Shown here: positions 21,799 to 31,984 of the stretch, in pieces
Position numbering within the stretch: the stretch's first letter is position 1
Layout of the letters: every line of letters starts with the position of its first letter
Assembly (NCBI GenBank): GCA_036365455.1
Contig: JAWQUS010000010.1
Location: forward strand, 17,222,501-17,286,500
DNA length: 64,000 nt
Origin: Macrosoma leucophasiata
Taxonomy: Eukaryota; Arthropoda; Insecta; Lepidoptera; Hedylidae
Direction: 5' to 3'
The notes under the pieces: model-generated
What the model was told of the DNA's origin: nothing
Database searches by the model: none
What the model saw: the letters and a program-made list of their open reading frames with translations, nothing else
Made by a program: the position numbers and the translations under genes

Positions 21799-22787
21799 TT
21801 CAAAAGTAGGCATTTGCTGACGTGATGATATTCTTGCCCTAATGAGACCGTCCCGTTTATTCTGAACACAAACTGCATTTGAAGCTTTTGTCACCAATTT
21901 TATGTAGCGCTCTACGGCTTGGGTATGGCACGGAAAATCTTTAATGTTCTGACGATCTCTCTTAAGGCTTGATCTGATAAATTGGAAATCAGAGGTGCCT
22001 CAGTTATCTTATAGTCTGACCATGTGATTAAGTCAATATAATCTTCAACATCGAAATTCATAGCAGGCACTTTAAACTGTCGAAGTCCTGGAGCATTCTC
22101 TTCTCTTGCCTTTATAATTCGTTGATTACTAGTTCTCGTATGATTTCTCTGTCATCTATATCTATGTGCAAGCATAGCAATAAGAATATTTTCGGGGTGG
22201 CCGAAATACCCATTTCATTGGATCACTGTAACAATGACTTCGTTCAAATGCGAGTTCAAGTAGCGAGTCAGATGGATTGTTCGCCACAGATGCTTAGCTC
22301 CGTTCATACATGTCATGAGGGATCACATTTTATAGTGAAGTGTTCGTTGATCAATAAATAAACAATATATTTCTTCTTTGGGTAGACAAGTCTTTTGGAC
22401 AAGTACAATTTGAGATTAGATGATGAGTTTGCATTTGCAACTGCAAACATCAAATAACCTATGGGACTCAGTTATAAATGTATTTATCTTCTCTTGATAA
22501 TTTCGTCTGTTTTAACGGCGTCGATAAGGTTTCAATAGGCTTCTGTATTTCCCATGGTAGGATCCAATAAGTTGTAGTACTCTCTTATGTCTGACAGTTG
22601 GCAGCGATGCTTTTCGCCAAATGTCTAAAACTTCCTAAGACAAACTTTCATAAATGTCTTGAATTATCAGCTCTTTTGCAGTTTTGACAGGCTTTAATTC
22701 ATGTTTAATAAATAAATAATTTTTCATAACATCATTATAAGTTGGTAATTGAGACGCAGGTAACTTTTCGGGGAAGCCAAACACCGG
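21799..22787 (-). pseudogene. broken gene of an uncharacterised arthropod protein family (PCHTQAVER motif)
   Basis: Translating the minus strand across frames gives a collinear series of conserved-looking blocks. Near 22787 is VFGFPEKLPASQLPTYNDVM; next KASLPTVRHKRVLQLI and YHGKYRSLLKPYRRR; then a block ending DDREIIREL, RIIKAREENAPGLRQFKVPA and DYIDLITW; and near the end FPCHTQAVERYIKLVTKAS and QNKRDGLIRARI up to 21799. From memory these blocks match, in order, a multicopy family of uncharacterised arthropod proteins with a PCHTQAVER signature. I cannot name a function. In-frame stops (for example after YESLS) and several frameshifts break it, so no intact product is possible. The multicopy habit suggests a transposon-borne gene, which is inference. 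Confidence 0.65.
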
Positions 22788-23666
22788 TCAGTACGTCGTT
22801 TGTCGTGTTTTGACTTGCGACATTTGAATGTAAAAATGAACAATAATAGGTATAAATTTCTAATTTAAAGTATTTTATTTTGATCTAGATTGAATTAACT
22901 GTGAACAGGAAATTGAATATACTACTTACATGAGTCTTATATCTTGATTTTAAAGGTTGAACCTTTAAAATCCAGGCGTCTTCAAGTAAAATAATATTTC
23001 GAACAACGTCTGACGAGAGTAGTGAAATCACCTCCCCCCTCGCTCCGTTTTAAGGTTTATACTTTTCTATCATACACAAATAGAATGTCACTCAGAATCT
23101 GATTTAGCATTAAGTAGAATGTTTTTATTTTGACATCAAATTGTGTTATTTTTTGTAAAATTCAAGATACTGGGGGCACCTCAAAATATTATTATGAGCA
23201 AACCAAATTTTGTGTGTATGTTTGTGAGCTCTAAGAGCATCTTTTTACAGCTATTCCAAAACGATTATGAAAAAAAAAGTTTTACGCTCCACCCTAATGT
23301 AGATGGCTGCAATATTCACAAAGTAAAGTGTTACTTCAATAATTATTATGACGTGATTTTTATGACATAAAGAAAAAGAGAAAGGTTGCCTGTTCTATTA
23401 TTCCATTATATTTAAATGTAATCTAGTTTTCAGCCAATATTGGACTCCATTAGACATTTTCCTGAGCATATGTATTTTATCCCAATAAACTTCAATTTAC
23501 TTATCTCCTCCACAACTTTCATCGACTAATCTTCATTGAGATACGCCCGAGGCGCTTCGATTATAAAGGTTATAACTCAATATTGATACATAGCGTTCTA
23601 CTTAGGTGATCTTGCTATTTGGTATATGTGTACTGTAATAACATTACCGATAACTACCTACCTATC
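22788..23666. other. unique sequence with one short palindrome
   Basis: AT-rich. The only structure is a palindrome at 22945-22971 (GATTTTAAAGGTT / AACCTTTAAAATC). No gene seen. Confidence 0.35.
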
Positions 23667-23950
23667 ACTGGTGGTAGAGCTCCAGTGACGGAGCTCGCGG
23701 GCGTAGGCACCTCCGCATTACCTAATATACTTGCCGCTAAATGGTAGTGTTCAGCACTATCGTGTTCCGGTCAGGTAATGCACGGCCCTGAAATTTCCGG
23801 CACAGGGGCATAACACCTTAGGCCTCAGGAGTGATAACGCATCTGCATTTTGACCTTGGTCTTTGTGTGGGTGTCTATAGGCTGCAGTCATCACTTAACA
23901 TCGATATTAGCTGCAGGGTTGTTTGCCACTTCCATAACATAAAAAAAAAT
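23667..23950 (+). mobile_element. F1 SINE-like element, full length
   Basis: ACTGGTGGTAGAGCTCCAGT, GACGGAGCTCGCGGGCGTAG, CCGCTAAATGGTAGTGTTCA, TAACACCTTAGGCCTCAGGA, ending CATAACATAAAAAAAAA. The 3' A-run and one-ended structure fit a retroposed SINE. The head GGTGGTAGAGCTCC resembles a tRNA D-arm/A box, but I find no clear B box. Confidence 0.9.
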
Positions 23951-24169
23951 CATAAGAAGGCCTTGCCTTCTAGGTTTTACCTTAATGTCTTTAAATTGTA
24001 GTATGCGTTTACTATCAACGCTAATGGGATCTCTCGTTGTTATGTCAATACTTGTAGTATCTACTGTCTACAAACACTGTATAATATTTTGCCAATTAGG
24101 TACATTGGATAAATATTTTTTTTTCTATAAACTTGACATCTTAATATACTTTAATTGCTCGAATATGAG

Positions 24170-24295
24170 AATTCTTCCAGGAAATTGAAAAATCCCAATA
24201 GAAACAGATATAAATAATTTTACACCGTTATTTCTGATAGCCCCCGTCCCGGGGATCGAACTCAGGACCCCAGCGTGTTGTTTAAACTTTTTAAA
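24170..24295 (+). mobile_element. F4 SINE-like element, 3' part with tRNA-like segment
   Basis: GAAAAATCCCAATAGAAACA and TTTCTGATAGCCCCCGTCCC match 30101-30362. The following GGGATCGAACTCAGGACCCC is a reverse-strand B box (GTTCGATCCC). Confidence 0.6.
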
Positions 24296-24328
24296 AACTT
24301 AAACGAGAACAATGGCGATTCAGTTAGA

Positions 24329-24516
24329 CTAATGATTTCCAAAGTGGTCCAGGTGGACCCCCTGGGGTCCACGGGAGACTCGATTGGGGTGTACGTAGGC
24401 GTGAATAAAAATAGAAATATGGGAATATGATATAAATGTAGTAAAGAGAAGGTCCACGGAAACCAGAAAAAAAAATAAAAGCGGTCTACAAGAAAAAATT
24501 GTTTGGGAATCTCTGA
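24329..24516. mobile_element. hAT-like MITE, about 188 bp
   Basis: The ends read CTAATGATTTCCAAAGTGG and TTGTTTGGGAATCTCTGA, inverted relative to each other and close to hAT ends of the CAG(A/G)GATTCCCAAA type. GTTAGACT at 24323 and GTTAGACA at 24517 fit the 8-bp target duplication of hAT elements. No transposase. Confidence 0.6.
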
Positions 24517-24973
24517 GTTAGACAGTTGAGTCGCTGAAGATGTTTATTACCCTTTCAGATCGATAACAAAATAAGTGTATCTGTATCAAGAACAGTTTGT
24601 ACCTACACTTTCTTTTATGTAATTCACAAGACACCGGTGGCGATTACAGTGTTGATTTGAATTCACAGAGCGTACGCATAATTAACCAAGTCACCGACGC
24701 CATTTGATTGCACATTATCGAGCTGACTCGATGCCAAGTCACGACTAGACCGACACACCCATAATACACTGATATTATGGGTGTCTGTATCTGAAGAGTT
24801 ACGCTGTACTCGACCTTGCCGTGGCGAATTGTAAATGCATGCTTTTACTTGACTACTTTTTTTTCTAAATCTATATTTAAATTTAGGGGCTTGTAATCTA
24901 TCAAGATCATGTCAGTCCCATACTCGATTAGTTGAATTCGTATGTTTTAAAGATTTACAAATAATTATATTCT
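24517..24973. other. unique sequence with one hairpin
   Basis: ACACCCATAATAC and TATTATGGGTGT pair at 24756-24783. Nothing else recognised. Confidence 0.35.
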
Positions 24974-25370
24974 ACTGGTGATAAGAGTTCTAGTTAAACT
25001 CGAGAGCTAGACGGCACTACCGTATTACCTAATATGTCTGCTGCCAAATGGTAGTGTTCAGCACTATCTTGTTTCGGTTAGATGGCAATGTATGGCTCAG
25101 TAATGACTATTTTTTTTTTGTAATGGATGTGGCAAACAGGCATGCAGTTCACATTAATGTTAAGTGATGACTGCAGCCTATAGACACCCACACAATGCCT
25201 AGAGCTCAAAATGCAGATGCGCTGTCACTCCTGAGGCATTAGGTGTTATGCCTCTGTGCCGGAAATTACAGGGCCGTACAACTGACTATTATAGGCACAA
25301 CAACTTTGGCCCCAGTTGGTAACGCATCTGAATGTACTAGATGTATATGAACTGCATGCTCAAAAAATAT
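24974..25370 (+). mobile_element. old F1 SINE-like element interrupted by a younger one
   Basis: The left part (24974-25111) runs ACTGGTGATAAGAGTTCTAG to ATGGCTCAGTAATGACTATT. The right part (25291-25370) resumes at ATAGGCACAACAACTTTGGC and continues to AACTGCATGCTCAAAAAA. The break falls exactly where the minus-strand copy sits. Confidence 0.75.
25112..25282 (-). mobile_element. 5'-truncated F1 SINE inserted in an F1 SINE, with target-site duplication
   Basis: On the minus strand it reads from TGTACGGCCCTGTAATTTCC to the 3' end CACATCCATTAC and an A run. It is flanked by TGACTATT on both sides (25104-25111 and 25283-25290). Truncation at the 5' end, an A tail and a short duplication are the marks of target-primed reverse transcription. 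Confidence 0.85.
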
Positions 25371-25403
25371 ACATTATATAGATTTGTAAAACTGCTAATA
25401 TGA

Positions 25404-25490
25404 TGTGGAGCTCCAGTGAAATAACATGAGGTAAACTTGACGTGTCTATCACATTAACTTGTGTCTGTCGCCAAGTGTAGCGCTTGCCGA
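25404..25490 (+). mobile_element. possible very old F1 fragment
   Basis: TGTGGAGCTCCAGTGAAATA and CTGTCGCCAAGTGTAGCGCT resemble the F1 head. Weak. Confidence 0.3.
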
Positions 25491-26717
25491 TCAGATTATA
25501 GTGTTTCTTTAGACTCATTTGAATTGCTAACACTGAAGGTTAAATTAGTTTCAAGATTATTTCTTTGACGTTAAGAAATACAGCATTACCATTGACCAGA
25601 ATAAGGTAGTATCCAAACAATATCGTGTACTGTGTAGTACTACTACTATCTACTTGCTAGAAGATTGGGTCACGTGGTGATGTTAACGAGCTCGAGTTTC
25701 CATCGGAACTCTACCTGTAATGTAATGAATAATGAAAATAACCCATACCTTAGGAATAAAACAGATTTTGATTTATAATTACAACACGACATAATAGCAA
25801 AGCTTCGAAAAAATGCTCGAAACGGATTTCGTCTCGAATAATGAATCTGCTCTGAAAGTAGACTATAGCACTTTAACTGCAGTTTTCTGAAGCCGGGCTT
25901 TTACCGTCACAAACGTGATGAAATACACGTGAGCACCTTCTCGTTAAAACTCACTACATCTAAAACAGCGATTAAAAGCTCTAGTCTGACAAAAAGCTGC
26001 GTAGTGCGACTTCTACTATTTTCTACGAGAGAATAGTAGAAGAGATAGAATAAAGTTCGGATGTAGGTATACTCGTATTTAGTCGATTATTATTGAAGTT
26101 TGCATTGAATTAATGTCGTTATCTTCATTGTACGTTTTAATAAATTTATGTTTTTCAAATTTCTATTAGTACTGTCAGTTAGTAAGTGAGGTACTGGGTA
26201 AATTTGTCATCGGTAATGATTTTTTTTTTCAGTTACATTTGGAATGTCTTCAGTAACTTAGCCGAATTCATTCCTCGACTAAACCGTCCCTATCACATGA
26301 GCCAAATAAAAAATATTTTTGTGACGTAGGTACCTGTTCAGATTTTATTTTTATGTAATTATGTTGAAAATTAAGCATGCAATTAATATGGATAATAATT
26401 AATACATACTTATATAGATGGATGATACTTTTACACCTGAGCGATTGCAAAACCCTATGTCCATCATGGTTAGGTGCAATGCCCAGGACGGGCAAAGGAT
26501 ATTGGATTTTTTCCGTTTGAAATGATCAGCAACAGCACGAGGCTTTGAAATGTGTCCGCTACATGGAAATAGGCTGTCCTTAGTATATGGGACCTATATA
26601 ACTAGCGAAATGTGGTTGAAACTTTGCAAGCGTTACACATCTGCGCGCATTTCTTTTTAGGACAATTAGGCTCTTGTTTTCCGCAGAGTATTATATAAAT
26701 ATATATCAAAGTATTTT
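25491..26717. other. unique sequence with one perfect short hairpin
   Basis: CTTCTACTATT and AATAGTAGAAG pair around an 11-base loop at about 26010-26042. No gene seen. Confidence 0.35.
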
Positions 26718-26760
26718 AATCGACTTCCCAAATAGGAGGAGGTTCAATATTGAATTATAG
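26718..26760 (+). repeat. F3 repeat fragment (CGACTTC...GGAGGAGGTTC)
   Basis: ATCGACTTCCCAAATAGGAG / GAGGTTCAATATTGAATT matches the F3 start at 33189 and 37316. Confidence 0.5.
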
Positions 26761-27108
26761 TAAGTGCCTTTTACTAGATCTCCTATGAATTTGAATAAAA
26801 ACACCTTATACCTCAGACGTTGCAAAATGAAGGATTGCAGACTGTTATTCTATAGTTAACGGTGCAATGTCGAACTGTTTTTTCACTTTTCAGTTCTTTT
26901 TTTTTATGATACGAGTTGATTCCACCGGCTATCAGTGAAGGAGAATTCTTCCGTTAGTGCAATCAGTCACATGAACAATTGCGGTTGTCAAACCATTCCA
27001 ATAGGGCGGTAGTAAATGCAACATCGTCCCGCGGTAAAACTACCGCCACTCGGTCGTCGTCACCCTCAGGTCAAGCGTGGAGATTATGGCACATAATAAC
27101 CTCAAATC
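26761..27108. other. no recognisable feature
   Basis: Mixed sequence with a moderately GC-rich part at 26980-27070. Nothing recognised. Confidence 0.3.
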
Positions 27109-27473
27109 ATACAATAGGTGAAGGAAGCGCGCATGGCCCAGCGGCTGGTTCGTTCGTTCCAGATCGTAAGCGATCTACTCGGTTAAGCACTACGGGCGCG
27201 GTCGGGTAGTGTGATGGGTGACCGCTAGTGGCAAATTAAGCCGTCGGTCCCGGTTGCTATCGATGGATAGCAGTCGTTAAACCTTGTCGGAGGCCTTATG
27301 GGCGGTTTGAAAACATCCGACAGCGGGTTGGCCACTAACCCACCCACCTCCACCAATCCGCATTGGAGCAGCGTGGTTGGAGTAAGCTCCAGGCCTCCCC
27401 CCAAAAAGGGGAGAGACTCGTGCCCAGCAGTGGGACGTATAATGGGTTGCCATTATTATTATTATTATACAAT
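27109..27473 (+). mobile_element. 5S-rRNA-derived SINE with 7-bp target duplication
   Basis: The head contains CGGTTAAGCACTACGGGCGC and GTGATGGGTGACCGCTAG, which match the internal control region of 5S rRNA (GTTAAGCAACGTCGGGC ... GGATGGGTGACCGC). The body ends GTGCCCAGCAGTGGGACGTA / TAATGGGTTG followed by (ATT)n. This 3' end is shared by lepidopteran SINEs and their partner LINE (from memory). ATACAAT occurs at 27109-27115 and again at 27467-27473, so both edges are fixed. It is a SINE and not a 5S gene: about 350 bp with a retroposed tail. Confidence 0.85.
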
Positions 27474-27537
27474 TGGTCGTCTTTGAGCTGAAATGATGAT
27501 AATACGTGTGCGTACTTTTTTAATGCAAAGTGCACAA

Positions 27538-28227
27538 TCTTAATATATATAAATCTCGTGTCACAATGTTTGTCCTCAATGGACTCCTAAACCACTTAAC
27601 CGATTATAATAAAATTCGCACACCATGTGCAGTTCGATCCAACTTGAGAGATAGGATAGTTTAAATCTTAAATTATAGTCGCAATTTTAATTTATTGCTA
27701 ATTATTTGTCTGTTATTATTTGACAGTCACAATTATCTGTTAACTCCAAATGATTCTAACAGATGTCGATACCTTTCGACTGGGTTCAGTAAGTAATCAA
27801 TAGATGGCGCTGCTATGGTAAATCTACAAACATGTCATATAAGCTACATTTAAACAGCATAATTACCACGTGTTGTTGACGCTATAAATTTTTATTTTGT
27901 ACCTATTGATTTCTGCTTAATATCAAGTGTAAGAACATTTTAATTAATTGTGTTCAACGTACTTCCCCTTCAAATCTCAATCCAGTGAATTTGTATACCA
28001 ACATAAACATTTTCGTCTTTGTTCGTAAATAATTTCATTGTACTAAAGGGTTATAGTAGTAGAAAGTCAAATAAGGAGATCACCAAATTTTTTTACAAAT
28101 ACCATCTGTGTGAAAAAGCATAGTGGACTCCGTGACTGATGTTCTCTTATTGTTCCTCTTAGATTGTTTACTATAATGTAATATAACAAAAACTTTAGCC
28201 ACAGCAACGCGTGGCCGGGTCAGCTAG
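27538..28227 (+). mobile_element. non-autonomous Helitron-like element, 690 bp
   Basis: Begins TCTTAATATATATAAATCTC after an A and ends GCGTGGCCGGGTCAGCTAG before a T, as Helitrons do. Its first 120 bp are nearly identical to the 175-bp element at 48666-48840. No Rep/helicase frame, so it must be moved in trans. Confidence 0.8.
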
Positions 28228-28426
28228 TTGAATTATAATAATTCCACTATATAGAGTCTGATCATTACATTTTATAACGTTAAAATAACACGCTCTTTAA
28301 TTTATCGTTTCCGTCTTATTTACACATAATAAATAAAGGAACGCTTATCGCATTTACAATTATTTAAATATCTAAGTACGTAGTTTATTTATCCGATACG
28401 TATCAGATGCATCAAATTGCATAGTC

Positions 28427-29215
28427 TTTGTAGGGTTCCGTATCTTAAATGAAAAAAACCGAACCTATAACCTAATCGCATATATGATGACTCGTGGGAC
28501 TGCTTGTCTGTCGGTCGGTCGCCAATTTGCAATACTATTGGGCTGATTGAGTTGAAATTTGGTACTTTGATACTTGAATTAGTGACCCAGTCAACCAAAA
28601 TTGACCATTCTCCTATTATCCAAACAAATCGGCCTAAAATTTAAACCTACAAGAAATATATCGGTATTATGGTGTTTGTATAGTTGGTGGTAGTATAGGA
28701 AATAACTCAACTGTGTCCCTATGCACGAGAGCATTAGGCATTTTTTGTGTCTTTTTTTTTCCTTGCGAGGCTCTCTCTACCTGCACTCCGTCGCCTTTTC
28801 CACGTACTTTCATTAATGAAAAATTGTACTCATTATACGTTATCATGCATGAAATGGAAGCTATAAGGTTATGAATAGTGACTATAAAAATGTCTCGTTT
28901 GTGATAACTTTGTTAGGATTGGGTTTCTTACCAATTATAGAACCTGGGCCCTAATTCAGTTATCGTAATTAGAGCAAGACAGCGAAGCGATATCAATGAC
29001 AATTAGGTACGATTAATTACGTTAGCAGAATCCTCCTACGTCTCCGAGACTACTGGGATTAAAATTAAAATGAAATAAATACTGAAAATGGTTATTAATT
29101 TTTAGATTACAGGTAAACCTATAAAAAATCTATCGTAATCAAGAAAGGAAATCTCTTAATAGTAGGGAACGTTATGCACAAGAGCCCGACTCGCACTGGG
29201 CCGATTTTTTTTTTC
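28427..29215 (+). mobile_element. F2 (CCGG...GGAACCCT) element, diverged and interrupted
   Basis: The left part GTAGGGTTCCGTATCTTAAA, then TGTCTGTCGGTCGG and GAGTTGAAATTTGG to about 28600. The right part CTCCGAGACTACTGGGATTA to GCCCGACTCGCACTGGGCCG. Compared with the copy at 37511-38157 about 240 bp are extra in the middle, including the duplicated segment at 28735-28930. Confidence 0.6.
28735..28930 (+). repeat. segmental duplication, copy 1 (about 190 bp)
   Basis: CTGCACTCCGTCGCCTTTTC, CACGTACTTT and TTATCATGCATGAAATGGA recur at 29283-29475 in the same orientation, 548 bp away. The copies are about 85% alike by eye. Confidence 0.75.
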
Positions 29216-29282
29216 TCTGAGAAGTTAATTACGGTGCCTGCAGCCTTTTCCCTCGACCCGATAATGTGGAAATGCTTAAGCG

Positions 29283-29475
29283 GCATTTTCTGTGTCTTTT
29301 TTTTCTTGCGAGGCTATCTCTCCACCTGCACTCCGTCGCCTTTTCCACGTACTTTAGTAATGAAAAATTGTACTCATTCAATGTTATCATGCATGAAATG
29401 GAGCTGTCAGGTTATGGATAGAGACTATGAAAATGTCTCTTTTGTGGTAACTGTTAGAATTAGGATTCTAAGTAG
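29283..29475 (+). repeat. segmental duplication, copy 2
   Basis: Partner of 28735-28930. It lies just outside the right end of the F2 element, whereas copy 1 lies inside it. Confidence 0.75.
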
Positions 29476-29939
29476 GTGTTCTTTAAAAATAATCTTCGCA
29501 AAACTTTTATTTTAATGTCTTACCCACCTCAATAGCTTAGTAGCAATTCACTTCTGTTCAGAGGTCGGTCTTCTGATCGGTAATTAAGTGATAATGGGTT
29601 TTTTGTAGTTAACATAATATTGAGTAACGGGAGTTTTATAATTGAGTTGAAAGTTTTGGGTATTGCACATGCGATATAAATCCGCAGATAGAATTGCCAC
29701 AATATAATTTACACGATAGGACTAATAGTCTTGTCCTCTTTTACATATGACAAAAAAAAAAACTAAACTGCCCTCCACTTCGGGGTAATACAGACGTCAC
29801 TTTTATTTTGTTCCATTGCTCCATAGGTATACCAAGATCTGTTGTGATATTTAGTAATGAAGAAATGAAGATAGATTGAATATTTAATAACCCATCAATT
29901 ACTACGACGACGGCTAAGGAAACTTATTTGTGATTGATG
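29476..29939. other. no recognisable feature
   Basis: AT-rich unique sequence. Confidence 0.3.
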
Positions 29940-30081
29940 ACGTAATAACTATCACAGAGGTAAAACAACTAAGCCTCATGGGTGGCAACGCATCTTGAAA
30001 TTGAGATCCTCCAGTTTTTGTATAGAACTCACTTACTATCCATATGAACTGTATACTTGTTTACATCATAATTTTAAAAAA
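29940..30081 (+). mobile_element. F1 SINE-like element, 3' half, diverged
   Basis: GTAATAACTATCACAGAGGT, GGTGGCAACGCATCTTG and CTTGTTTACATCATAATTTT align to the F1 3' half (old subtype). Confidence 0.55.
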
Positions 30082-30100
30082 TGTTATAGCCTAATATGAA

Positions 30101-30362
30101 ACGTAACTTCTCGCCTGTAATCCCCGAAGGGGTAGGCAGAGGTAAATGCATGCATTCAAGCATACATGCAAACACCCACGATTCGCCGGTTACGTTTTGG
30201 TCACAGGTGGCGAGCCTGTTGACACTCTCGAGCACATTACCAGACTTCGAGGTACTGGGAAATTTCTAGAAAATGGAAAAATCCCAATAGAACCAGTGAT
30301 AAAAGACTATACCATTATCTCTGATAGCCCCTACCCGGGAATCCAGAATTTTAGTCCAGCGG
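30101..30362 (+). mobile_element. F4 SINE-like element, longest copy
   Basis: ACGTAACTTCTCGCCTGTAA, CCCCGAAGGGGTAGGCAGAG, CACGATTCGCCGGTTACGTT, GAAAAATCCCAATAGAACCA, ATCTCTGATAGCCCCTACCC. Related pieces lie at 13393, 24170, 31361, 39046 and 59400. Confidence 0.75.
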
Positions 30363-30610
30363 TGTGAGACGACCGTTTGATTCGAAGGGTCGCAGGTTCG
30401 ATCCCCGCACCGAGATAAATATTTGTATGGCCTACAGACATTTGTTTCAGGTCTGGGTGTTTGTGTATGTGTTATATGTGTACAACGGTACCCACAACAC
30501 AGGTTTATACCTAGTGTGGGGCTGTGAGAGTAAGCTTATTTAAAGCGTATTTAATCGAACCCAGGACCCCAGTGTAGTAGTAGTGGCCTGGTACACCTAG
30601 GCTACTGAGG
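30363..30610 (+). mobile_element. tRNA-derived SINE with B box
   Basis: GGTCGCAGGTTCGATCCCCG is a consensus RNA polymerase III B box (GGTTCGATCCC at 30395). The upstream sequence is tRNA-like, and GGTCTGGGTGTTTGTGTATG ... ACCTAGTGTGGGGCTGTGAG follows, as in many lepidopteran tRNA SINEs (from memory). A second, reverse-strand B-box-like word (AATCGAACCCAGGACCCC) lies at about 30552. Confidence 0.6.
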
Positions 30611-31360
30611 AAGTTATTACATTTATAGCCTAATATTGATAGGTATTATTGCCACTGAATGCGTTCTTTAAACTGTTATTACTCTGGAATGATTTACTTA
30701 CTCAGTGATAAAGTTTTATAAGTTAGACAGATTTTCTTTGCAAAATGGGAACATGGTAAAAATTTATACCTTTACCTTTATTTCGATCAATAGGCCACTG
30801 TTATGTTATGAAAGAAAAGCTGTTTACAGCCTGTTACGTCAAAGAGAGAATATGTTTATTACACTGGAAATTATGTTCCCCAAAGCCGTAACATTCGTCC
30901 GTATTGACTTATAATGTCGTAAAAACTCAAATCCTGAGCACGAATAATAATCGTTACACGGTCGTGATATATTTAACATAAAACGTTTCTGTTGCGGAAA
31001 TCCTTCGATGAATTTCCATTAGAGGTAAAGATGCGCTGTTTCGTAATAAAGCTAATGTTCGGGTGGCATGAGCTCCACGGGGAAGTTTCCATGATTGCGC
31101 TTTATTTCTTTTTAGGGTTCCGTAGACAGAGAATATACAATAAACGAGTAGTTGATCGAAGGGAAAAATAAATAATATTTGAATCACTTCTTTGGATCTG
31201 GCGGCCTTTTTCTTCGGGACATGTAGAGATTTCAAGTTGAAATGAATACGTGATAAGTGCCACTAGGTACGTTCCCTTAAAACTAAAAGAAAGCTAAAAA
31301 AACAGCTATCTTTGCCTTACATTTAGATATTCAAACCATACCTAACGTTTTTTGAATGTA
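30611..31360. other. no gene seen; one F2 end fragment
   Basis: Only TTTAGGGTTCCGTAGACAGA at about 31111 resembles an F2 end. The rest is unique. Confidence 0.35.
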
Positions 31361-31469
31361 GACGAGGCACCAGAGGTTTGTCAGAACCGGGTTATCTGGC
31401 GCTCTACACTCTCTGCCTACCCCGTTAGGGACCTGGCGTGAAGATACATACATACATACATACATACCT
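31361..31469 (-). mobile_element. F4-related SINE end with (TACA)n microsatellite
   Basis: CTGCCTACCCCGTTAGGGAC / CTGGCGTGAAG is the reverse complement of the CTTCACGCC...GGGGTAGGCAG head, and runs into (ATAC)n. Confidence 0.55.
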
Positions 31470-31984
31470 AACCTATAGCTTATTCTACTCGCCTACAGAA
31501 ATCGGACAATTGAATGTAGGATTATTGTTTATTTATAGTTAATACTAAGGTATCATTAAAAAAATGTGGATTGCTCATTTGTAGGTACATCAGGGAACTG
31601 CCCGTTTGACCATATGGGCACCTTATGCGGTGGTAACAAATGCTATATTAATTTTTTATTATGATTAATTTTGGTGTAAGCGGCGAGGTCCCCAGACTGA
31701 ACCTATTCGTAGAGAGAGAATAAATTATGACGTAAATCAGAGTAAATACAAAGACGTGCTTGAACATGAAATGAGGACGTTTTCTGATTTACACGATTCT
31801 ACAAATGTTCTACTAGTTACTTATTCTTTGTTTGTTAAACACTGTTCAACTACAAATGTATGCTCCAATGAGAACTTTTCCACCGAAACATGTTAATGTA
31901 AATCGGTGTGCACCGCACACATAGTGCGAGTGATATGGTCTCGACTTCGACGATAGGAAGGAAGTATTGATCTGTGGGTCTCGA
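31470..31984. other. no recognisable feature
   Basis: Unique AT-rich sequence. Confidence 0.3.

Noticed and set aside
26979..27486. Open frames in the GC-rich stretch at 27 kb
   Set aside because: They lie in and just before the 5S-derived SINE, which explains the GC content.
29174..29515. 113-codon frame in the 29 kb region
   Set aside because: It spans the F2 end and the duplicated segment. The first copy of that segment does not keep the frame, and no domain is visible.
30395..30405. B box GGTTCGATCCC as a true tRNA gene
   Set aside because: No acceptor stem or anticodon arm can be closed around it, and related sequence occurs at other loci. It is better explained as a tRNA-derived SINE.
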